From Pseudomonadota bacterium (GTDB lineage Bacteria > Pseudomonadota > Gammaproteobacteria > Burkholderiales > Burkholderiaceae_C), in the NCBI GenBank assembly GCA_023415035.1, contig JAEZLX010000178.1:1-6598 (forward strand): a stretch of DNA of 6,598 bases, given 5' to 3'. Positions within the stretch are counted from its first letter, which is position 1; each line of letters starts with the position of its first letter. The translations under genes were made by a program, and so were the position numbers. Below are positions 5,597 to 6,598 of this stretch, piece after piece. Below the pieces are notes generated by a model. It searched no databases. It saw only the letters and a list, made by a program, of their open reading frames with translations, and was not told where the DNA came from.

Positions 5597-6127
5597 ATGA
5601 ACAACGCGAACGAAGAAGCGCTTCCCTCGACGCGCTCCTACTTGATCCGCGCCATGCACGAGTGGTGCACGGACAACGGCTTCTCGCCCTACATGGCGGT
5701 GCACGTGGACCGTTCGGTGCAGGTGCCGATGGAGTACGTCAACAATGGCGAGATCGTGCTCAACGTGAGCCACGACGCCACCAGCGGCCTGCGCATCGGC
5801 AACGAATGGATCGAGTTCAAGGCCCGGTTCGGCGGCGTCGCGCGCGACATCCTGGTGCCGGTGACGCACGTGGTTGCCATCTATGCGCGTGAGAACGGGC
5901 AGGGCATGGCCTTTCCGCCTCCGGAGCCGCAGGAGGATCTGACGGTAATGGAGCCGGGTGCTGAGTCCGAGGCACCACCTGGCTCTGCGCCACGCGGCCC
6001 GCAACTGCGCGCGGTACCTCCCGCTGCCGACGATGCCCCTGCGTCCGAGGGCGGCGCGGAGGGGGGGGGCAGCCCTGATCCGGGCGGTCCGAAGGGTCCA
6101 CGTCCTGCACTCAAGCGCGTCAAGTAG
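5597..6127 (+). CDS. sspB: ClpXP protease specificity-enhancing factor SspB
   Basis: SspB is a dimeric cytosolic adaptor that binds ssrA-tagged proteins from stalled ribosomes and delivers them to ClpXP. The product is 176 residues. The folded substrate-binding domain spans about 14-107 (SYLIRAMHEWCTDNGFSPY at the start; GEIVLNVS and NEWIEFKARFGG later). Residues 108-165 are a Pro/Gly/Ala/acidic linker. The final PRPALKRVK (168-176) resembles the E. coli ClpX-binding tail that ends LRVVK. ATG 5597 is chosen because YLIRA then falls near residue 15 as in the family; the frame stays open upstream to 5549, but that part is not SspB-like. The ribosome site is poor, so coupling to sspA is likely. 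A run of nine G bases (6061-6069) lies in the linker and is a potential slippage site. The stop is 13 bp before the tRNA gene. Confidence 0.93.
   Translation: MNNANEEALPSTRSYLIRAMHEWCTDNGFSPYMAVHVDRSVQVPMEYVNNGEIVLNVSHDATSGLRIGNEWIEFKARFGGVARDILVPVTHVVAIYARENGQGMAFPPPEPQEDLTVMEPGAESEAPPGSAPRGPQLRAVPPAADDAPASEGGAEGGGSPDPGGPKGPRPALKRVK
6061..6069 (+). repeat. G9 homopolymer inside sspB
   Basis: Nine consecutive G bases encode part of E155 and G156-G158 in the disordered linker of SspB. A one-base gain reads Gln-Pro-stop immediately afterwards. A one-base loss reads an unrelated tail through the 3' end of sspB and into the tRNA gene, stopping at the TAG at 6183-6185. Either change removes the predicted ClpX-docking tail. 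Confidence 0.85.
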
Positions 6128-6140
6128 AATCGGACGCCTT

Positions 6141-6216
6141 GCCGCGTTAGGTCAGTTGGTAGAGCACTCGCCTTGTAAGCGATAGGTCGTCTGTTCGAGT
6201 CAGACAAGCGGCACCA
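6141..6216 (+). tRNA. tRNA-Thr, anticodon UGU
   Basis: A 76-base cloverleaf with encoded CCA. Acceptor arms are 6141-6147 and 6206-6212, with discriminator A6213. The D arm is 6150-6165 with AGTTGGTA, the anticodon arm is 6167-6183 with loop CTTGTAA and anticodon TGT (6174-6176), the variable loop is 6184-6188, and the T arm is 6189-6205 with TTCGAGT and a perfect 5-bp stem. U8-A14, G15-C48 and G18G19 with T-loop bases are all present. It reads ACA and, with usual wobble modification, other ACN codons. Mismatches occur at 6-67 (G/A), 11-24 (G/G) and 27-43 (C/T). It starts 13 bp after the sspB stop with no visible promoter between, and a terminator follows, suggesting cotranscription with sspB. 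Confidence 0.92.
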
Positions 6217-6223
6217 AAAATCC

Positions 6224-6259
6224 ATCCGGCATCGTCTCGCGACATGCCGGATTTTCTTT
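6224..6259 (+). terminator. intrinsic terminator after tRNA-Thr
   Basis: ATCCGGCAT (6224-6232) pairs perfectly with ATGCCGGAT (6244-6252). After a bulged C, GTC (6234-6236) pairs with GAC (6241-6243) around loop TCGC. The stem runs into TTTTCTTT (6252-6259). It is 8 bases after the encoded CCA and most likely ends the sspA-sspB-tRNA transcript. Confidence 0.85.
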
Positions 6260-6506
6260 GCCCGTTTCCCATAGCAGCCGCGTCCAGCAGATCCGGCTCA
6301 AGGCAACCTTCTCCATTCACTCGGATGGAGAAGGGTTCGAAGATTCTGGCGACGGCTTCCCGGTGGCTTTGGTTTGCCGGCTCCTGGTCGGCAGTATCCG
6401 CTGGTCCGAGAGGGATGTCTATGCGGTCGGGCGGCTGGCAGGTTTGCAGGGCCACAGGCGGGCCGACGTGTGGTGCCCGGAGCCGGCGGGCGCCCTGTCG
6501 CGCCGT
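6260..6506. other. 247-bp stretch without a supported gene
   Basis: Between the tRNA terminator and the stop codon of the minus-strand gene at the right edge I see no reading frame with a recognisable family motif, start context or ribosome site. Open frames across it (one on each strand, about 100 codons) overlap the tRNA, the terminator or the edge gene and give low-complexity Arg/Pro/Ser-rich products. The only clear structure is the inverted repeat at 6307-6334. No copy of the tRNA 3' end, integrase fragment or transposase remnant is evident. Confidence 0.5.
6307..6334. repeat. perfect 10-bp inverted repeat
   Basis: CCTTCTCCAT (6307-6316) and ATGGAGAAGG (6325-6334) are exact reverse complements around an 8-base spacer whose outer bases can form one more G-U pair. 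On the plus strand GTTCGAAG follows, not a T tract. On the minus strand TTGCCTT follows, a weak U-rich tail at best. It could be the terminator of the minus-strand gene whose stop lies about 170 bp away, a dispersed palindromic element, or an operator. Confidence 0.6.
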
Positions 6507-6598
6507 TTATCGCGCCGGCGGCTGGACCTTGAGGCGGATCCGGGTAATCTGATACCCTTTCTGGTTGAGTTGCCGGATCATGGTGGGCACCAGCTGCC
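6507..6598 (-). CDS. C-terminal fragment of an unidentified protein, faintly DUF721/DciA-like
   Basis: Twenty-nine codons plus TAA (6509-6507) of a minus-strand gene continue past the right edge. The fragment is an amphipathic helix (LVPTMIRQLNQKG) followed by a strand (YQITRIRLKVQ) and a short PPAR tail. The pattern of helix, then Gly-aromatic, then an alternating Ile-Arg/Val-Gln strand recalls DUF721/DciA proteins (replicative helicase loaders), where a KLRQLxPxLL helix precedes such a strand. Family members I remember in Burkholderiales usually continue well past this strand, so it would be a short version. A minus-strand frame offset by one base is also open here but gives an unlikely Pro-rich product. 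The evidence is only 29 residues, so the family is a guess; that a gene ends here is moderately supported. Confidence 0.35.
   Translation of the reverse strand, partial: QLVPTMIRQLNQKGYQITRIRLKVQPPAR

Noticed and set aside
5958..6185. Plus-strand open frame across the end of sspB and the tRNA as a separate small gene
   Set aside because: It is the alternative frame of sspB reached only by a one-base loss in the G9 tract; it has no own ribosome site and runs through the tRNA.
6498..6517. Short direct repeat TCGCGCCG flanking the stop codon of the edge gene
   Set aside because: Eight bases in GC-rich sequence, only two copies; chance occurrence is likely.
6141..6598. tRNA-Thr as an integration site with a genomic island starting after it
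   Set aside because: tRNA 3' ends are common att sites, but no direct repeat of the 3' end, integrase or phage-like sequence is visible in the 380 bp that follow.

Overview
This window looks like chromosomal core DNA from a betaproteobacterium of the order Burkholderiales, probably near Bordetella, Achromobacter or related Alcaligenaceae. The grounds are the high GC content, the gene order mscL / petABC / sspA-sspB, and protein details such as a PVWY Qo motif in cytochrome b. The genus assignment is inference from gene order and remembered protein features; no search was run.

Layout from left to right. The window opens inside the 3' end of a NIF3-family (YbgI-like) metal-binding protein gene. 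It is followed almost without a gap by pdxA (vitamin B6 synthesis). pdxA converges on mscL (minus strand), the large-conductance mechanosensitive channel. A 236-bp divergent intergenic region separates mscL from petA-petB-petC, which encode the Rieske, cytochrome b and cytochrome c1 subunits of the respiratory bc1 complex. After petC comes a terminator-like hairpin with a T6 tail. sspA (a GST-fold RNA-polymerase-associated stress protein) and sspB (the ClpXP adaptor) follow, and sspB is followed after 13 bp by a tRNA-Thr(UGU) gene and a strong intrinsic terminator. The last ~340 bp hold no clear complete gene. They contain a perfect 10-bp inverted repeat and, at the right edge, the C-terminal 29 codons of a minus-strand gene that faintly resembles DUF721/DciA-type proteins.

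How the genes work together. petABC form one operon-like unit for a membrane complex that moves electrons from quinol to cytochrome c. sspA, sspB and the tRNA form a second unit, and the arrangement suggests that sspA is transcribed at least partly by read-through from pet. mscL and the NIF3/pdxA pair are housekeeping neighbours with no evident functional link to bc1.

I see no previously undescribed multigene system, no CRISPR array, no insertion sequence and no prophage. The most interesting points are local: a G9 homopolymer in sspB placed so that a one-base slip in either direction removes the predicted ClpX-docking tail; a 55-residue two-helix insertion in cytochrome b directly after the Qo motif region; terminator and hairpin structures flanking sspA; and a tRNA-Thr with mismatches in three stems.
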